Notes: generated by a model from the sequence alone, not told the origin. A stretch of 64,000 nt of DNA from Collinsella sp. WCA1-178-WT-3 (M1) (GCF_009696325.1 NZ_VUME01000006.1:1-64000); one strand, 5' to 3'; positions 1 through 8,891 are shown, numbered from the stretch's first letter. Program-made: numbers and translations.

Positions 1-722
1 GCCTGGGTGCGCTGGGAGATGCCGACGGCGAGGGTCTTCTCGTTGATGTTCAGCACGTCGCCGCCCTCGGTGTGGAACTGGCAGTCGCGGCGGAAGTACA
101 GGGAGACGTCCTTGTAGTCGGGGTGGTACTTGAAGACGTACTTGCCGTACAGGGTCTCGCGGTTGCGGGTGACCGAGTACATGCGGTTGAGGTTGACGCC
201 CTCGCCGACGACCGCGAACGGGTCGCGGGTGAAGTAGAGGTTGGGCATCGGGTCGATGATCAGGTCGGACTCGGACTCGGAGTTGACCAGGGAGTCGAGG
301 GTCGTGGAGGCCGTGAGGGGCATCTCGATCTCGGCCTTGGTCATGCCGGCCATGGTCTTCTTGACGAACTCGAGGTTGTCCTCGATGGAGTCCAGCTTCT
401 CGCGGACGATCTGCGGCATGTGCTTCCCGCGGATGCCGGCCTCGGCGATGTACTGGTCGGTGAACTCGTCGCGGGCGCCGGGGACCTGGTCGAACACCTC
501 GGCGACGAGGTTCTCGAGGTAGAGCACCTCGACGCCCTGGTCCCTCAGGATCTGGGCGAAGGTGTCGTGCTCCTGCTGCGCGACCTCCAGGAACGGGACG
601 TCGTCGAACAGGAGCCGCTCGAGCTCGTCGGGCGGCAGGTTGAGGAGCTCGTCGCCGGGACGGTGCAGGCAGACCTTCCTGAGCTTGCCGATCTCGGAAG
701 GCACGTGCAGACCTTTCGTCAT
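1..722 (-). CDS. arcA: Arginine deiminase, 5' part (runs off the window)
   Basis: Arginine deiminase hydrolyses arginine to citrulline and ammonia, the first step of the ATP-yielding ADI pathway and of acid defence. The first 240 codons are visible of a family length near 410. They hold DPMPNLYFTRDPF (about residues 157-169) and HTEGGDV (about 217-223), both around the guanidine-binding active site. The catalytic Cys end lies outside the window. The ATG at 722 follows an AGGAGG ribosome site by three bases. The gene is divergent from ppk, and the AT-rich spacer between them carries a tandem palindrome that may regulate it. Identity is secure; completeness cannot be judged. Confidence 0.95.
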   Translation of the reverse strand, partial: MTKGLHVPSEIGKLRKVCLHRPGDELLNLPPDELERLLFDDVPFLEVAQQEHDTFAQILRDQGVEVLYLENLVAEVFDQVPGARDEFTDQYIAEAGIRGKHMPQIVREKLDSIEDNLEFVKKTMAGMTKAEIEMPLTASTTLDSLVNSESESDLIIDPMPNLYFTRDPFAVVGEGVNLNRMYSVTRNRETLYGKYVFKYHPDYKDVSLYFRRDCQFHTEGGDVLNINEKTLAVGISQRTQ

Positions 723-921
723 GGCCTCCTACCTTTCTTTCGGGCCCTTGTCAGGGCCAAATGTATCAGCGCCCCTCCGTATGGAGCGCTGCTTGCTGAC
801 AGCTCTAGTTATATCCAAATTTCAACCGCAATTCCACCTCGCCCCCGAACGGTCAACAAAGTACGATGAACGGTATATCGCATATGATTTCCCATGATGC
901 ACTTCAGTTTCGTAAAGCAGA

Positions 922-955
922 TTTTCCTAGGTAAACGTTATTTTTCTAGGAAATC
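922..955. promoter_or_regulatory. Two tandem CTAG-centred palindromes, candidate operator
   Basis: In the 550-base AT-rich spacer between arcA and ppk there are two near-identical palindromes, TTTTCCTAGGTAAA and TTTTTCTAGGAAAT. Their centres are 19 bp apart, about two helical turns. The outer arms TTTCCTAG (923-930) and CTAGGAAA (946-953) also form a perfect inverted repeat. This is the usual geometry of a dimer-pair repressor or activator site. It fits neither an ArgR box nor an FNR/CRP box, so the regulator is unknown. I see no gene in 723-1273. Confidence 0.45.
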
Positions 956-1217
956 AAGATTGAACACTCAAAGTTATCCATGATTCAAAATTGCATAGCG
1001 AAAACGGTTTTCTGCATATAAATGACGCTTGTCCTCGATTCGACCTAAATTCGATTATATTCAGCTTGCTATCATTCTTATTCATACATTCTCACCAGTT
1101 GAGTGAGGATATAGATCGCTTGCTCAAAGCACCGGACGTTAGTGCTTCGGATCGTCAGCGTAATAAGTAGGTAAAGATACCGTTCGCGCGATACGTCCGC
1201 GCCATAGGTCGACTAAA

Positions 1218-1245
1218 TTGAGACAATAGCAAACAGTGTTAGGCT
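1218..1245 (+). promoter_or_regulatory. Candidate promoter of ppk
   Basis: TTGAGA (1218-1223) and TAGGCT (1240-1245) are separated by 16 bases, a plausible sigma-A promoter. It would start transcription about 20-25 bases before the ppk start codon. The -10 is weak in the middle positions, so this is a suggestion only. Confidence 0.35.
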
Positions 1246-1273
1246 ACCGTCCCTTTGGGGACTGAACGGACAG

Positions 1274-3682
1274 ATGCATATGCCGAGCAAAATCGAAAAG
1301 AAGCAGAATGCCGCCAAGCTGCGCAAGAAACCGCGCGATTTCTCGTATACGCAAAATCGAGAGCTTAGCTGGCTGCGCTTTGATAACCGCGTACTCGACG
1401 AAGCCTTCGATGAGTCTGTGCCACTGTTCGAGCGCCTTAAGTTCGTCTCGATCTTCGAGTCAAACCTCGACGAGTTTCTCATGGTGCGCGTGGGCGGCTT
1501 GTCCGATCTGGCAGAGCTCAAAAAACAGCCCGTCGACAACAAGAGCAATATGACCGCCTCCGAACAGGTCGATGCTGTCATGGCAGAGCTGCCCGGGCTC
1601 CTTACCCGCTGGGAGTCGATCTTTAAGAGCATCGAAGACAAGCTCGACACTCTGGGCGTTCACCGCGCCCGCATCGATTCGCTTACGCCCGAGGAACATA
1701 CCTTTGTAACCCGCTACTTCCAGGCCTACGTATCACCGGTCATCTCGCCGCTGGTCATCGATCCGCGCCATCCCTTCCCCAACCTGCGCAACGGCGCGCT
1801 CTATCTGGCTTGTGGCCTGGACGGCATCACCGACGAGGAGAGCCTGCTGGGCCTTATCGAGATTCCCGCCTCGATGAACCGCGTGGTCGAAATCCCCTCG
1901 CCCACCGGCACCAACTCCTACATTCTGCTCGAGGACGTCATCCTCGCCTGCCTGGACAGCTGCTTCGGCTCCTATAAGCCGCTCGACCGCGCGCTCATCC
2001 GCGTCACCCGCAACGCCGACATCGATCCGGACGGCGAGGGCGTCGAGGAGGAAGAGGATTACCGCCAGCACATGAAGCGCATCCTCAAGAAGCGCCTGCG
2101 CCTGCAGCCGGTGGTGCTCGCCGTATCGGGCTCGCTCGAAAAGCCGACGCTCAAGACCATCCGCAAAGCGCTCGAGCTTTCACGCCGCTCGGTTTTTACC
2201 TGCGATATCCCGCTCAACCTGGGCTATGTCTTTGGCATCGAGGGCAAAATACCCGAGCATCTACGCAACGAGTTGCTCTTTACGCCGTTTAGGCCACAGC
2301 CCAACCCCACCATCGATATGACCCGCTCCATCCGCGATCAGGTGCTGCAGCACGACAAGCTGCTCTTTTACCCGTACGAGACCATGAATCCGTTCTTGGA
2401 CCTGGTGCACGAAGCAGCCTACGACCCCGAGTGCATCTCGCTTCGCATCACGCTCTACCGCGTGGCCAAACAAAGCCGCCTGTGCGAGTCGCTCATCGAT
2501 GCTGCCGAAAACGGCAAAGAGGTTACCGTGCTCATGGAGCTCCGCGCCCGCTTTGACGAGCAAAACAACATCGAATGGGCCGAGCGGCTGGAAGAGGCCG
2601 GCTGCACCGTTATCTACGGCTCCGAGGGCTTTAAATGCCATTCCAAGATCTGCCAGCTCACCTATCGCGAGGGCATGGCGCTTACCCGTCTGACGCTTTT
2701 GGGTACCGGCAACTTTAACGAGAAGACGGCCAAGCTCTACAGCGACTTTATGCTCATGACCGCGCATCCCGGCATCGGCGAGGACGCTAACCTGTTCTTC
2801 CGCAACCTGTCGCTGGGCAACCTGCGCGGCGACTACCGCTTCCTGGGCGTGGCGCCCGTGGGCCTCAAGCCGCTCATCATGCGCGGCCTGGACCGCGAGA
2901 TTCAGCGTGCCCTTGTCGGCGAGCCCGCCCGCGTGTTCTTTAAGCTCAACTCGCTTACCGACCGCGAGGTCATCGACAAGATCGCCGAGGCATCGTGTGC
3001 CGGTGTGCGCGTGGACATGATCATCCGCGGTATCTCGTGCCTCAAGCCCGGTGTTCCGGGCAAGACCGAGAACGTGCACGTGCGCTCCATCGTCGGACGC
3101 TTTTTGGAGCATGCGCGCGTCTATGCCTTTGGCGTGGACTCGGATATGATCTACCTGAGCTCGGCAGACATGATGACGCGCAACACCGAGCACCGCGTGG
3201 AGATCGCCTTCCCCGTGCTCGACCCCACCTGCCGCGCCCAGGTGCACGAGTACATGGGCATGCAGCTGCGCGACAACGTGAAGGCACGCAGTCTGACGAG
3301 TGACGGCACCTGGATTCCCGTGGAGCGCAAAGAAGGCGAGAAGCCCTTCAACTCGCAGGAAGCTCTGCTGGAGCGTGCCTATCGCAACGCCGAGGCCGTC
3401 GCCAAGGCAGAACCTACGCTCGCATCCAAGCCTGAGCCCGAACCGCAGCCGGCCGCACCCGAGGTCCAGAAGGTTCAGGCAACCGTCATAGAGCCTGAGT
3501 CCGAGCCTGCTCCTCGGCCCCAACCGCAGACGGCCAACCCCGCGTCCGAGAAGGGCGCCCGCCGCGAGAAGCCCGCTGGCAAGGCCAAGACCATCGAGCG
3601 TCATCGCCCCGGTCGCGTGCGCATGGGACTGGGCCTGATCGGCCTAGGCCTTAAGACGCTCATTACCGGCAAGACGAAATAG
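1274..3682 (+). CDS. ppk1: Polyphosphate kinase 1
   Basis: PPK1 reversibly polymerises the gamma phosphate of ATP into polyphosphate. The N-terminal domain opens with NRELSWLRFDNRVLDEA at residues 28-44. The two phospholipase-D-like halves carry the autophosphorylated His in KCHSK (about H456) and the second catalytic His in NTEHRVEIAF (about H640). The metal-site region GTGNFNEKTAKLYSD is present. The family is normally about 690-720 residues. This one is 802 because a Pro/Glu-rich linker and a basic, glycine-rich tail follow residue 700. No good ribosome site precedes ATG 1274, and the ATG two codons later is an equal alternative. It stands alone with its own terminator. Confidence 0.95.
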   Translation: MHMPSKIEKKQNAAKLRKKPRDFSYTQNRELSWLRFDNRVLDEAFDESVPLFERLKFVSIFESNLDEFLMVRVGGLSDLAELKKQPVDNKSNMTASEQVDAVMAELPGLLTRWESIFKSIEDKLDTLGVHRARIDSLTPEEHTFVTRYFQAYVSPVISPLVIDPRHPFPNLRNGALYLACGLDGITDEESLLGLIEIPASMNRVVEIPSPTGTNSYILLEDVILACLDSCFGSYKPLDRALIRVTRNADIDPDGEGVEEEEDYRQHMKRILKKRLRLQPVVLAVSGSLEKPTLKTIRKALELSRRSVFTCDIPLNLGYVFGIEGKIPEHLRNELLFTPFRPQPNPTIDMTRSIRDQVLQHDKLLFYPYETMNPFLDLVHEAAYDPECISLRITLYRVAKQSRLCESLIDAAENGKEVTVLMELRARFDEQNNIEWAERLEEAGCTVIYGSEGFKCHSKICQLTYREGMALTRLTLLGTGNFNEKTAKLYSDFMLMTAHPGIGEDANLFFRNLSLGNLRGDYRFLGVAPVGLKPLIMRGLDREIQRALVGEPARVFFKLNSLTDREVIDKIAEASCAGVRVDMIIRGISCLKPGVPGKTENVHVRSIVGRFLEHARVYAFGVDSDMIYLSSADMMTRNTEHRVEIAFPVLDPTCRAQVHEYMGMQLRDNVKARSLTSDGTWIPVERKEGEKPFNSQEALLERAYRNAEAVAKAEPTLASKPEPEPQPAAPEVQKVQATVIEPESEPAPRPQPQTANPASEKGARREKPAGKAKTIERHRPGRVRMGLGLIGLGLKTLITGKTK

Positions 3683-3692
3683 ACGTTTGTAG

Positions 3693-3736
3693 AAGCGCCC
3701 CGTATTTGAGGAATACCCCAGATACGGGGCGCTTTT
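3693..3736 (+). terminator. Terminator of ppk1
   Basis: AAGCGCCCCGTAT (3693-3705) pairs perfectly with ATACGGGGCGCTT (3722-3734) across a 16-base loop and runs into TTTT, 11 bases after the ppk stop. Confidence 0.85.
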
Positions 3737-3783
3737 CCCTGCTACCATGGTTGCGAACAATACCGCGAATGACAGGCAGGAAC

Positions 3784-5097
3784 ATGAAGCTCACCATAGA
3801 ATCGATGACCTACGGCGCCGACGGACTGGCGCACGCCGACAACGGCAAGGCCGTCTTTGTGCAGGGCGCCGTGGCAGGCGACACCGTCGAGGCCGAGATC
3901 GTGCAGGACGGCAAGTCGTTTATGCGCGCCCGCACGACCGAGATTCTGGAGCCGGGCCCCGATCGCATTCAGCCCCCCTGCCCCTTCGTGGGCGTCTGCG
4001 GCGGTTGTTCGTGGGGCAATCTCTCGCGCACCGCGCAGCTTGCCGCCAAAGAGCAAAACCTGCGCTCCACGCTCGAGCGCATTGGCAAGTTCGCCCCCGA
4101 GCAGGTCAACGATCTTGTCCAGCCCATCCGCCACACCAAGGACGACTGGGGCTACCGCAACAAGATTGAGCTGGAGCCCACCCTCGTTAACGGCCGCGTT
4201 CGCCTTGGCATGCACGGCGTCGATCCCAGCAAGATCGTCACCGTAGATTCGTGCCCGCTGTTCGATAAGCGTTTTCCCAAGGCGCTCAAATCGGTCGTCG
4301 GCGCGCTCAACTATCTGAGCGGCAGTCACGATCTGGGTCTGGAGCGCGTGGGCATTCGCGCTTCGCGTCGCACCAAGGCACTCGAGGTCGCACTTTGGAC
4401 GCCCACGGGCTCCTTCCCGCGCTCGCAGGTCTCGCGCGTGTTGGCAGACGCCGCTCGCCCCACGAGCGTAGTGCGCGTCATGAGCAAGGGAGAGAAGAAG
4501 GCCCGCCGCATCTCCAAGGTGGAGATGCTCGCCGGCGAGGGCTCTTGGACCGAGAACATCGCCGACGGCCAGATGCGCCTTTCGGCCCCATCGTTTTTCC
4601 AGGTCAACACCAAGGGCGCCGAGATTTTGATCGAGCTTGTCATGGAGGCGCTCGACCCGCAAGAAGATGAGCTTGCCATGGACCTGTACTGCGGCGCCGG
4701 CACCTTTACCCTACCGCTCGCCCGCCGCTGTGATTTTGTTGCCGCCGTCGAGGCCTACGGCCCGGCCGTGCGCGACCTGCGCCGCAACCTCGAGATCAAC
4801 AAGCTCGATAACGTCGATGTCATCGGCGGCGATGCCGTGCGCGAGTTCCCCGACCAGGATGCCGATGTCCTGGTGGTCGACCCGCCGCGTGCAGGTCTGG
4901 CACCCGAGGCAATCGACCTCATCGCCAGCACGAGCGCCCGCGACGTGGCCTACGTGAGCTGTGATCCGGCGACTTTGGCACGCGATCTTAAGTGCTTTGT
5001 CGAGGAAGGCACCTTCTCCCCCGTCAAGATCACGCCGGTCGACCTGTTCCCGCAAACCTTCCACTGCGAAACCGTCGTCCATCTCAAGCGCAACTAG
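3784..5097 (+). CDS. rlmD: 23S rRNA (uracil-5)-methyltransferase, RumA/RlmD family
   Basis: This is a SAM-dependent m5U methyltransferase of 437 residues, the usual size. In order it shows an N-terminal TRAM RNA-binding domain (about 1-58), an iron-sulfur Cys cluster PCPFVGVCGGC (about 64-75), and a C-terminal Rossmann methyltransferase with DLYCGAGTF (SAM binding), VVDPPRAGL and the nucleophile motif SCDPATL. The start is ATG 3784, where TRAM begins and an AGGCAGGA ribosome site lies just upstream. A reading frame open further upstream overlaps the ppk terminator and is not used. The exact uridine modified (U747 or U1939 type) cannot be told from sequence. Confidence 0.9.
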   Translation: MKLTIESMTYGADGLAHADNGKAVFVQGAVAGDTVEAEIVQDGKSFMRARTTEILEPGPDRIQPPCPFVGVCGGCSWGNLSRTAQLAAKEQNLRSTLERIGKFAPEQVNDLVQPIRHTKDDWGYRNKIELEPTLVNGRVRLGMHGVDPSKIVTVDSCPLFDKRFPKALKSVVGALNYLSGSHDLGLERVGIRASRRTKALEVALWTPTGSFPRSQVSRVLADAARPTSVVRVMSKGEKKARRISKVEMLAGEGSWTENIADGQMRLSAPSFFQVNTKGAEILIELVMEALDPQEDELAMDLYCGAGTFTLPLARRCDFVAAVEAYGPAVRDLRRNLEINKLDNVDVIGGDAVREFPDQDADVLVVDPPRAGLAPEAIDLIASTSARDVAYVSCDPATLARDLKCFVEEGTFSPVKITPVDLFPQTFHCETVVHLKRN

Positions 5098-5132
5098 GCT
5101 GTTTGCCCAAGACCACACCCGATGATTTTTCT

Positions 5133-5186
5133 GGGACGGGGATAAAAAAATTTGTTCCGAATGATTATTTAATCCCCGCCCCCTTT
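5133..5186 (+). terminator. AT-rich hairpin terminator after rlmD, REP-like
   Basis: GGGACGGGGATAAA pairs imperfectly with TTTAATCCCCGCCCC and ends in CTTTT. The GGGACGGGG half-site is shared with the intergenic palindromes at 14883 and, as GGGACAGG, at 23856 and 55605. It may therefore be a repeat reused as a terminator. Confidence 0.6.
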
Positions 5187-5272
5187 TAAACATTGGGAAA
5201 TCGAGCGTGGCAAGCATAGGTCTTCGGGGTATAAGACGGCTAATTGTATGCCGCCTTACGAAAGGAACTCTC

Positions 5273-5815
5273 ATGCCCAGCGTTGCCGTTCTCGCCGCCG
5301 ATGGTTTTGAAACTATTGAATGCCTGACCATGGTCGACGTCATGCGTCGCGGCGGCGTGCGCGCCACGCTCGTCTCGATCATGCCCACACGCGAGGTCGT
5401 GAGCTCACTGCAGATTCCCGTGACCTGCGATGCGCTCTTTGACGAAATCAACTTTGAGGAGTACGACTGCGTTGTGCTGCCTGGCGGCCTGCCCGGAGCC
5501 ACCAACTTGCGCGCCGACCAGCGTGTCTGCGATGTAGTCTGCGAGTTCGCCGCAACCAAGCACGTTGCCGCCATCTGCGCCGCCCCGTTTATCCTGGGCG
5601 AGCTTGGTCTGCTCGAGGGACGCCGAGCCACGTGCTTCCCCGGCTTTGAGAAGAGCTTCCCCGAGGGTGCTTATACCGGCGAGAAGGTCACGCAAGACGG
5701 CAACATCATCACTGCCAGCGGCATGGCACAGTCACTTCCCTTTGCCTTGGAGCTGCTGCGCACACTCGCCGGCGACAAGGCCGTCGAGAAGGTTGCCGAG
5801 GGCATCCAGCTATGA
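5273..5815 (+). CDS. DJ-1/PfpI (ThiJ) family protein
   Basis: This 180-residue, single-domain DJ-1 superfamily protein has a flavodoxin-like fold. It shows VLPGGLPG (about residues 69-76) and the nucleophile-elbow Cys in AAICAAP (about residue 103), with GLLEGRRATCFPG after it as in YajL/DJ-1. Members act as glyoxalase III, deglycase or oxidative-stress proteins, and the substrate cannot be assigned. ATG 5273 follows an AAAGGA ribosome site. The stop overlaps the start of the Maf gene by four bases, so the two are translationally coupled. Confidence 0.88.
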   Translation: MPSVAVLAADGFETIECLTMVDVMRRGGVRATLVSIMPTREVVSSLQIPVTCDALFDEINFEEYDCVVLPGGLPGATNLRADQRVCDVVCEFAATKHVAAICAAPFILGELGLLEGRRATCFPGFEKSFPEGAYTGEKVTQDGNIITASGMAQSLPFALELLRTLAGDKAVEKVAEGIQL

Positions 5816-6393
5816 TTTTGGCTTCGCAATCGCCGCGCCGCATAGAGCTGATGCGCGAGGCGGGCTATGACGTTCGCGTAATTCCCGCAGATATCGACGA
5901 AACACCTTTTGATGGCGAAGCTCCGCTTACGCTTGTCGAACGTTTGGCACGCGCCAAAGCCGCTGCCGTTGCCTCCGAGCACGCCGAACCCAACGAACTG
6001 ACTGTCGCAGCCGATACCATTGTCACCTTTGACGGGCAAATTTTGGGCAAGCCGGCAGACGAAGACGAGGCACGCACCATGCTCCGCGAGCTTTCGGGCC
6101 GCACGCACCAGGTGGCAACCGGCGTCTGTATCGTTAAAGCCGGCGACGCTGCAGCTCCGCATGCCGCCGAAAGTCTGTCGTTTGTCGATGTGACCGACGT
6201 GACGTTCTATGAGCTTACCGAGGAGCAGATCGGGCACTATGTTGCCTCCGGCGAACCCATGGACAAGGCCGGAGCCTACGGTATCCAGGGCACAGGCGGC
6301 CGCATGCTCGTGCATGACATTTCGGGCGACTTCTACAACGTGGTGGGCTTACCCATCGCTCGCGTCGCACGCGCGATTCAAAAACTCTCGTAA
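5812..6393 (+). CDS. maf: Maf-family nucleotide pyrophosphatase
   Basis: Maf proteins hydrolyse non-canonical or methylated NTPs (dTTP, UTP, m7GTP, pseudo-UTP) to monophosphates in the cytoplasm. The N-terminal signature ILASQSPRRIELM is at residues 2-14, VAADTIV and GKPADEDEA follow, and the conserved YGIQGTGG is near the C-terminus. At 193 residues it is full length. The start codon lies inside the stop of the DJ-1 gene (ATGA overlap). Maf subtype specificity cannot be decided. Confidence 0.92.
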   Translation: MILASQSPRRIELMREAGYDVRVIPADIDETPFDGEAPLTLVERLARAKAAAVASEHAEPNELTVAADTIVTFDGQILGKPADEDEARTMLRELSGRTHQVATGVCIVKAGDAAAPHAAESLSFVDVTDVTFYELTEEQIGHYVASGEPMDKAGAYGIQGTGGRMLVHDISGDFYNVVGLPIARVARAIQKLS

Positions 6394-6493
6394 TTGCATC
6401 TGGCGCTGGGTATCCCCCGGCGCCTACAATTTTGCCGTACCGCACGGATCCCGACCGAGCATAAGGCCCGGCGGAAAACCGATAGGAGAAAAC

Positions 6494-7495
6494 ATGGACA
6501 CCCTGCTCGAAGCCATTGACGTTTGCGATGTCGATGGCTTTTGCTTTGGCAACTATACAGACGAGGAGGCCGGCACCGGTTGCACCGTAATCGTGGCGCC
6601 CGAGGGTGCCACCGGCGGCGTTGACGTGCGTGGTGGCGCTCCCGCTTCGCGCGAGACCGATCTGCTGCGTCCCGAGAACACCGTCGATAAGGTCCACGCC
6701 GTCTGCCTTTCGGGCGGTTCAGCCTTTGGTCTCGAAGCGGCAAGCGGCGTGGCCCGCGAACTCGAGAGCCGCGGCATCGGCCTGCCCGTCGGCCCCACGC
6801 AGGTGCCCATCGTGTGTTCCAGCTGCATCTTCGACCTCGCCTTTGGCGATCCCACCGTGCGTCCCGACATTGAGGCCGGTATCGCCGCCGTGCGCGAGGC
6901 GCTCGACCATACCCCCACCACACTCGATCAGGGCAATGTAGGTGCCGGCACCGGCGCCACCGTAGGCAAGCTCATGGGGCCCGCCACCTGCATGAAGGCT
7001 GGCCTTGGAGCTGCTGCCGTGGCACTCGGCACCGTCAAGGTGGGCGCCGTGGTCTCGGTCAACGCCTGTGGCAACGTGGTCGACCCGACCACCGGCGAGT
7101 GGGTGGCCGGCATGCGCGCCGCAGCCGATAGCGACCAGATCGTCGACATGGAGCTCGCCGCCCTTGCCGCCGCCGGCTCTATGAAAATGCCACTCGACCG
7201 CACCAACACCACCATCAGCTGCATCGTCACCAACGTGGAGCTCACTAAGGCACAGGCCACCAAGGTCTCCCAGATGGCCGCAGACGCCTATGCACACGCC
7301 ATCCGCCCCACACACACCACCAACGACGGCGACACCATCTACACCCTTGCCAGCGGCAAGCTGGGCAGCCAGGCAAGCGCCGCCGTTCCCCTAGACCTGC
7401 TGGGCATGCTCGCCGTAAGGGCCCTGGAAACCGCCATCGTAAACGGAGCCAAAACCGCCAAAACATCCCACGGCATCCCCGGCGTTGCGAAGTAA
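6494..7495 (+). CDS. P1 family peptidase (DmpA/BapA-like)
   Basis: This 333-residue protein belongs to the self-cleaving N-terminal-nucleophile P1/S58 family, which includes DmpA aminopeptidase and BapA beta-aminopeptidase. It shows TVDKVHAVCLSGGSAFGLEA in the alpha chain. GNVGAGTGATVG comes before the expected cleavage point, and TNTTISCIV matches the region that carries the nucleophile in DmpA. ATG 6494 has a TAGGAG site. An upstream open frame overlapping maf is discarded. Peptide substrate is unknown. It is followed by the R2 repeat and faces a convergent glycosyltransferase. Confidence 0.85.
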   Translation: MDTLLEAIDVCDVDGFCFGNYTDEEAGTGCTVIVAPEGATGGVDVRGGAPASRETDLLRPENTVDKVHAVCLSGGSAFGLEAASGVARELESRGIGLPVGPTQVPIVCSSCIFDLAFGDPTVRPDIEAGIAAVREALDHTPTTLDQGNVGAGTGATVGKLMGPATCMKAGLGAAAVALGTVKVGAVVSVNACGNVVDPTTGEWVAGMRAAADSDQIVDMELAALAAAGSMKMPLDRTNTTISCIVTNVELTKAQATKVSQMAADAYAHAIRPTHTTNDGDTIYTLASGKLGSQASAAVPLDLLGMLAVRALETAIVNGAKTAKTSHGIPGVAK

Positions 7496-7506
7496 TCCAC
7501 TCGACC

Positions 7507-7635
7507 GTCGGTCGGAGACGGGCGGGCGTTACGTTTGCTGCTCTACAGTCCTATGCAAGACGAAGGCCACATTAAGTGGCCTTCTTTGCATGCGGAACTC
7601 GCGACAAACGTAACGCCCGCCCGTCTCCGACCGAC
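7507..7635. repeat. R2 repeat copy 1: 31-bp perfect inverted arms with nested hairpin
   Basis: Arms 7507-7537 and 7605-7635 are exact reverse complements over 31 bases around a 67-base core. The core holds an outer conserved pair (ACAGTCCT and GCGGAACTCG), a stem ATGCAA/TTGCAT, and a hairpin GAAGGCCAC-attaa-GTGGCCTTC. It sits between convergent genes. The second copy (7729-7837) is in opposite orientation with an identical core length. Confidence 0.8.
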
Positions 7636-7728
7636 TACCAACTAAGACCTTTTCAGCCCAGGCCCCTGTGTACCGCGCGTCGAAGATCTTCAAATTCAGC
7701 TTGCTGACATAAAGCGAGACATAGCAGA

Positions 7729-7837
7729 GGGCCCCTGGTCCTTAACTTGATACGAGTTCCGCACGCAAAGGAGGCGCCAGTGGCGCCTCCGTCTTGCGCA
7801 GGACTGTTCGAAGTAGCAAGTTAAGGACCAGGGGCCC
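7729..7837. repeat. R2 repeat copy 2: 21-bp perfect arms, same core inverted
   Basis: Arms 7729-7749 and 7817-7837 (GGGCCCCTGGTCCTTAACTT and its complement) are perfect and unrelated to those of copy 1. The 67-base core, read on the minus strand, matches copy 1: ACAGTCCT, then GCGCAA, then a GGAGGCGCC hairpin, then TTGCGT and GCGGAACTCG. Loop conserved, stems changed. Confidence 0.8.
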
Positions 7838-7859
7838 CCGTTACCCGAGCGTTTATGCA

Positions 7860-8891
7860 CTAGTTGAATTTGAAGATCTTTGAGGCAAGACGGTATAGGC
7901 CGAGTGTGGTTTTGTCTCCAGCCCGCCCGTGCAGGTTGGTAAAGAAGCCGACCACACCGTAGCGTGCACGACGATACATACGCTCGTCGTAGGCCTTCAA
8001 ATCACTCCACAATGTCGTCAGGCGCTCGTCGGCGCAATCCTCATCGGAAAGTTTGGTAAGCACCGAACAAATTGCCATCATCATGGTGAAATAGCCCATC
8101 ATGTACGCGCGCAGACGCGACGACTCGACATCGCTATACAGATGGAACGACTCCATCATAATGCGCGTCACGCGAAACTGCTGGTCCAGACGTTTGACCA
8201 TCGTGGCCTCGTTGACGCTCTGGCCCTCGCGACCGATAAAGTAACGATAGAGGTCGATGTCGGCGTAGTACATGGTCTTGCAGCGCGGCAGCGGCACATA
8301 GGCGTAGATATTGTCGACATAGAACGTGTGCGGCGGCATAGGCAGATTGGACGCGCGCAGCACATCCGTGCGATAACACAGGCTGTGCATGAGCAAATTC
8401 TGGTCCAGACGGAAATGGCCAATCTGGTCCCAGGTAAAGATCTTTTTGCGCGGCAGGGCAAACTTGTAACCAATAGCGGTATGCGTACCTTCGTAAACCT
8501 TCTCGTACACATAGTTCGAGATAAACAGGTCGACGCGCTGGTCGCGCTCCTCAAAGCCACGCAGAATCGAAAGCATGGTCGAAAGCGCCGTACCGTCGAG
8601 CCAGTCGTCCGAGTCGACGACCTTGTAGTAGGTGCCCTGTGCCTCGCGCAGGCCCGAGAGGACGGCCATGCCGTGACCGCCGTTCTCCTGATGCACCGCG
8701 CGGATGATACCGGGGTAACGCGCCTCCCACTCATCGGCCTTAGCTGCCGTCTCGTCCTTGGAACCGTCATCGACGATGATGATCTCGATATCGGTGGCGT
8801 AATCGCTCCCCTCCAGAATGGAGGTGATGCAATGGTCCATGTCCTTGGCGGCGTTATACGAGGGAATACCGAATGATATGACTTTATGCAT
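7860..8891 (-). CDS. Glycosyltransferase family 2
   Basis: This 343-residue GT-A glycosyltransferase opens with VISFGIPSYNAAKDM. It has IEIIIVDDGSKDET (nucleotide-sugar binding), NGGHGMAVLSG and the DxD-like VDSDDW. No membrane segment is evident, so it is probably cytoplasmic or peripheral and adds a sugar to a cell-surface glycan. Its start ATG 8891 lies inside the end of glf (8-base overlap), so it is co-translated with the UDP-galactopyranose mutase. A galactofuranosyl donor is therefore plausible but not proven. An in-frame ATG at 8909 is an alternative start. Confidence 0.85.
   Translation of the reverse strand: MHKVISFGIPSYNAAKDMDHCITSILEGSDYATDIEIIIVDDGSKDETAAKADEWEARYPGIIRAVHQENGGHGMAVLSGLREAQGTYYKVVDSDDWLDGTALSTMLSILRGFEERDQRVDLFISNYVYEKVYEGTHTAIGYKFALPRKKIFTWDQIGHFRLDQNLLMHSLCYRTDVLRASNLPMPPHTFYVDNIYAYVPLPRCKTMYYADIDLYRYFIGREGQSVNEATMVKRLDQQFRVTRIMMESFHLYSDVESSRLRAYMMGYFTMMMAICSVLTKLSDEDCADERLTTLWSDLKAYDERMYRRARYGVVGFFTNLHGRAGDKTTLGLYRLASKIFKFN

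Noticed and set aside
975-1000. Possible ARG box (ATTCAAAATTGCAT) upstream of arcA
   Set aside because: Only a loose match to the ArgR operator and no second box at the right distance.
2261-3604. A 447-codon minus-strand open frame over ppk1
   Set aside because: Shadow of the ppk1 coding strand; no start signals or known domain.
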